DNA of 64,000 nucleotides. Origin: Tubiluchus corallicola (lineage: Eukaryota; Priapulida; Priapulimorpha; Priapulimorphida; Tubiluchidae). The stretch is from the NCBI GenBank assembly GCA_030141605.1, contig JAQGDQ010000054.1, positions 248,001 through 312,000 on the forward strand, given 5' to 3'. Positions 63,296 to 64,000 of this stretch are shown here, in pieces. Below the pieces are notes generated by a model. It was not told the DNA's origin. It saw only the letters and a program-made list of their open reading frames with translations, and made no database searches. The translations under genes and the position numbers were made by a program. Position 1 is the first letter of the stretch. Every line of letters begins with the position of its first letter.

Positions 63296-63415
63296 ATTGA
63301 ATCTTGCTTTTTGTCTTGTTCTTGTTCTTTTTATGTCTTGTGTCTTGTTTTTTATTCTTATTCCTGCTTTTGCTCTTTTCTTGTCCTTGTCCTTGTTTTA
63401 TTCTTGTGAATTAAC
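63296..63415. repeat. CTTGT-based pyrimidine-rich imperfect repeat
   Basis: Units of CTTGTT, CTTGTC and TTCTTGTCCTTGT follow each other over about 110 bp in intron 7. Confidence 0.8.
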
Positions 63416-63829
63416 AACTACTTATTACAAACTACTGAAATTTATACGCAGAACAAACAGAATTTGATCAAACAAGCAGACGGTTGATCATTTTAGCTCC
63501 CATTGTTTAAGTATAGAAAATTATGCACGTGTGTCATATTTCACAAGCAACAAAATAAATTGGTCAGGAGTACCAATTAAGACATTTTCGTTATTTAAAT
63601 AAAAATTGTAAATATAATAACAGTAATTCATAACCGATACCTATATCACACATAAAGCATGCCTTGGATGTATAAACGTTTTGCATATAGAAATGAATGC
63701 ACAAGTCCACACTTCGGTACACTACAAAAGGGCATTCACCACTCAATGGCAGGATTGCAGTACCTAGGTAAACATCAAGGCTAATATACTAAAATAGCTT
63801 ATGGAATCAATTGAGGCACAGCATTTGTA

Positions 63830-63990
63830 ATTATAACATCATGATTATGCTCACTATCATCACCAACTTTTCCACGAACACAAGTGTTACTACAGATCAT
63901 GTCGTTATTCTTAAGATCATCTTTACTGCAATTTTTATCATTGTCATTAACACATCATCATTGTAATCGTCATCATTATTTTCAACGTGG
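63830..63990. repeat. ATC/CAT-rich imperfect trinucleotide tract at the window end
   Basis: Scattered ATCATC and CATCAT blocks; degenerate. Confidence 0.5.
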
Positions 63991-64000
63991 TAATAACTAT

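Overview
This window is eukaryotic, almost certainly from an invertebrate animal. It is AT-rich and gene-poor. Its only clear host gene is split into small exons with GT/AG borders over more than 52 kb, and the rest is microsatellites, degenerate LINEs, hAT elements, SINEs and foldback elements. The sequence does not let me name the species or phylum.

Host gene: seven exons on the + strand (10511-10885, 30172-30478, 43541-43687, 44660-44859, 57408-57543, 62088-62242, 63002-63107) join in frame with matching intron phases. They encode about 475 residues: a signal peptide and the ANF-type ligand-binding ectodomain of a receptor (membrane) guanylate cyclase, most like the natriuretic-peptide-receptor/Gyc76C type. 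The last exon carries the juxtamembrane PP-x-x-EP-x-CGF-x-x-ENC signature. The transmembrane segment, kinase-homology domain and cyclase domain must lie beyond position 64000. The introns are about 19.3, 13.1, 1.0, 12.5, 4.5 and 0.8 kb, and a seventh runs off the end.

5' flank (1-10500): a nested structure at 455-3632 consists of a terminal-inverted-repeat element with a 5-bp target duplication, holding a 5'-truncated non-LTR retrotransposon whose reverse-transcriptase ORF is still open (minus strand, 766 to about 3100). Next come a decayed second reverse-transcriptase fragment (4000-4860), an internally deleted hAT transposon with a perfect 8-bp target duplication (5002-5906), a cluster of a 12-bp motif (7702-7813), a degenerate 59-bp tandem repeat, two SINE copies and a long CA microsatellite just before the gene.

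Introns: these hold a CR1-like LINE remnant (11800-12640), further LINE 3' fragments (19620-20240, 38590-38990), a 75-bp-TIR element (21958-22553), an inverted pair of one 360-bp repeat family in introns 1 and 2, a probable 2-kb TIR element containing a minisatellite (32029-34003), a hAT MITE inserted in a 140-bp tandem repeat (36254-36691), foldback elements, telomere-like arrays, a third SINE copy and very long TAA arrays. On the minus strand of intron 4 (45357-45874) lies a protein-like open stretch with one apparent frameshift that I do not recognise. I saw no novel multi-gene system. The most worthwhile leads are that unrecognised coding stretch, the nested 455-3632 element, the SINE family and the inverted intronic repeat pair.
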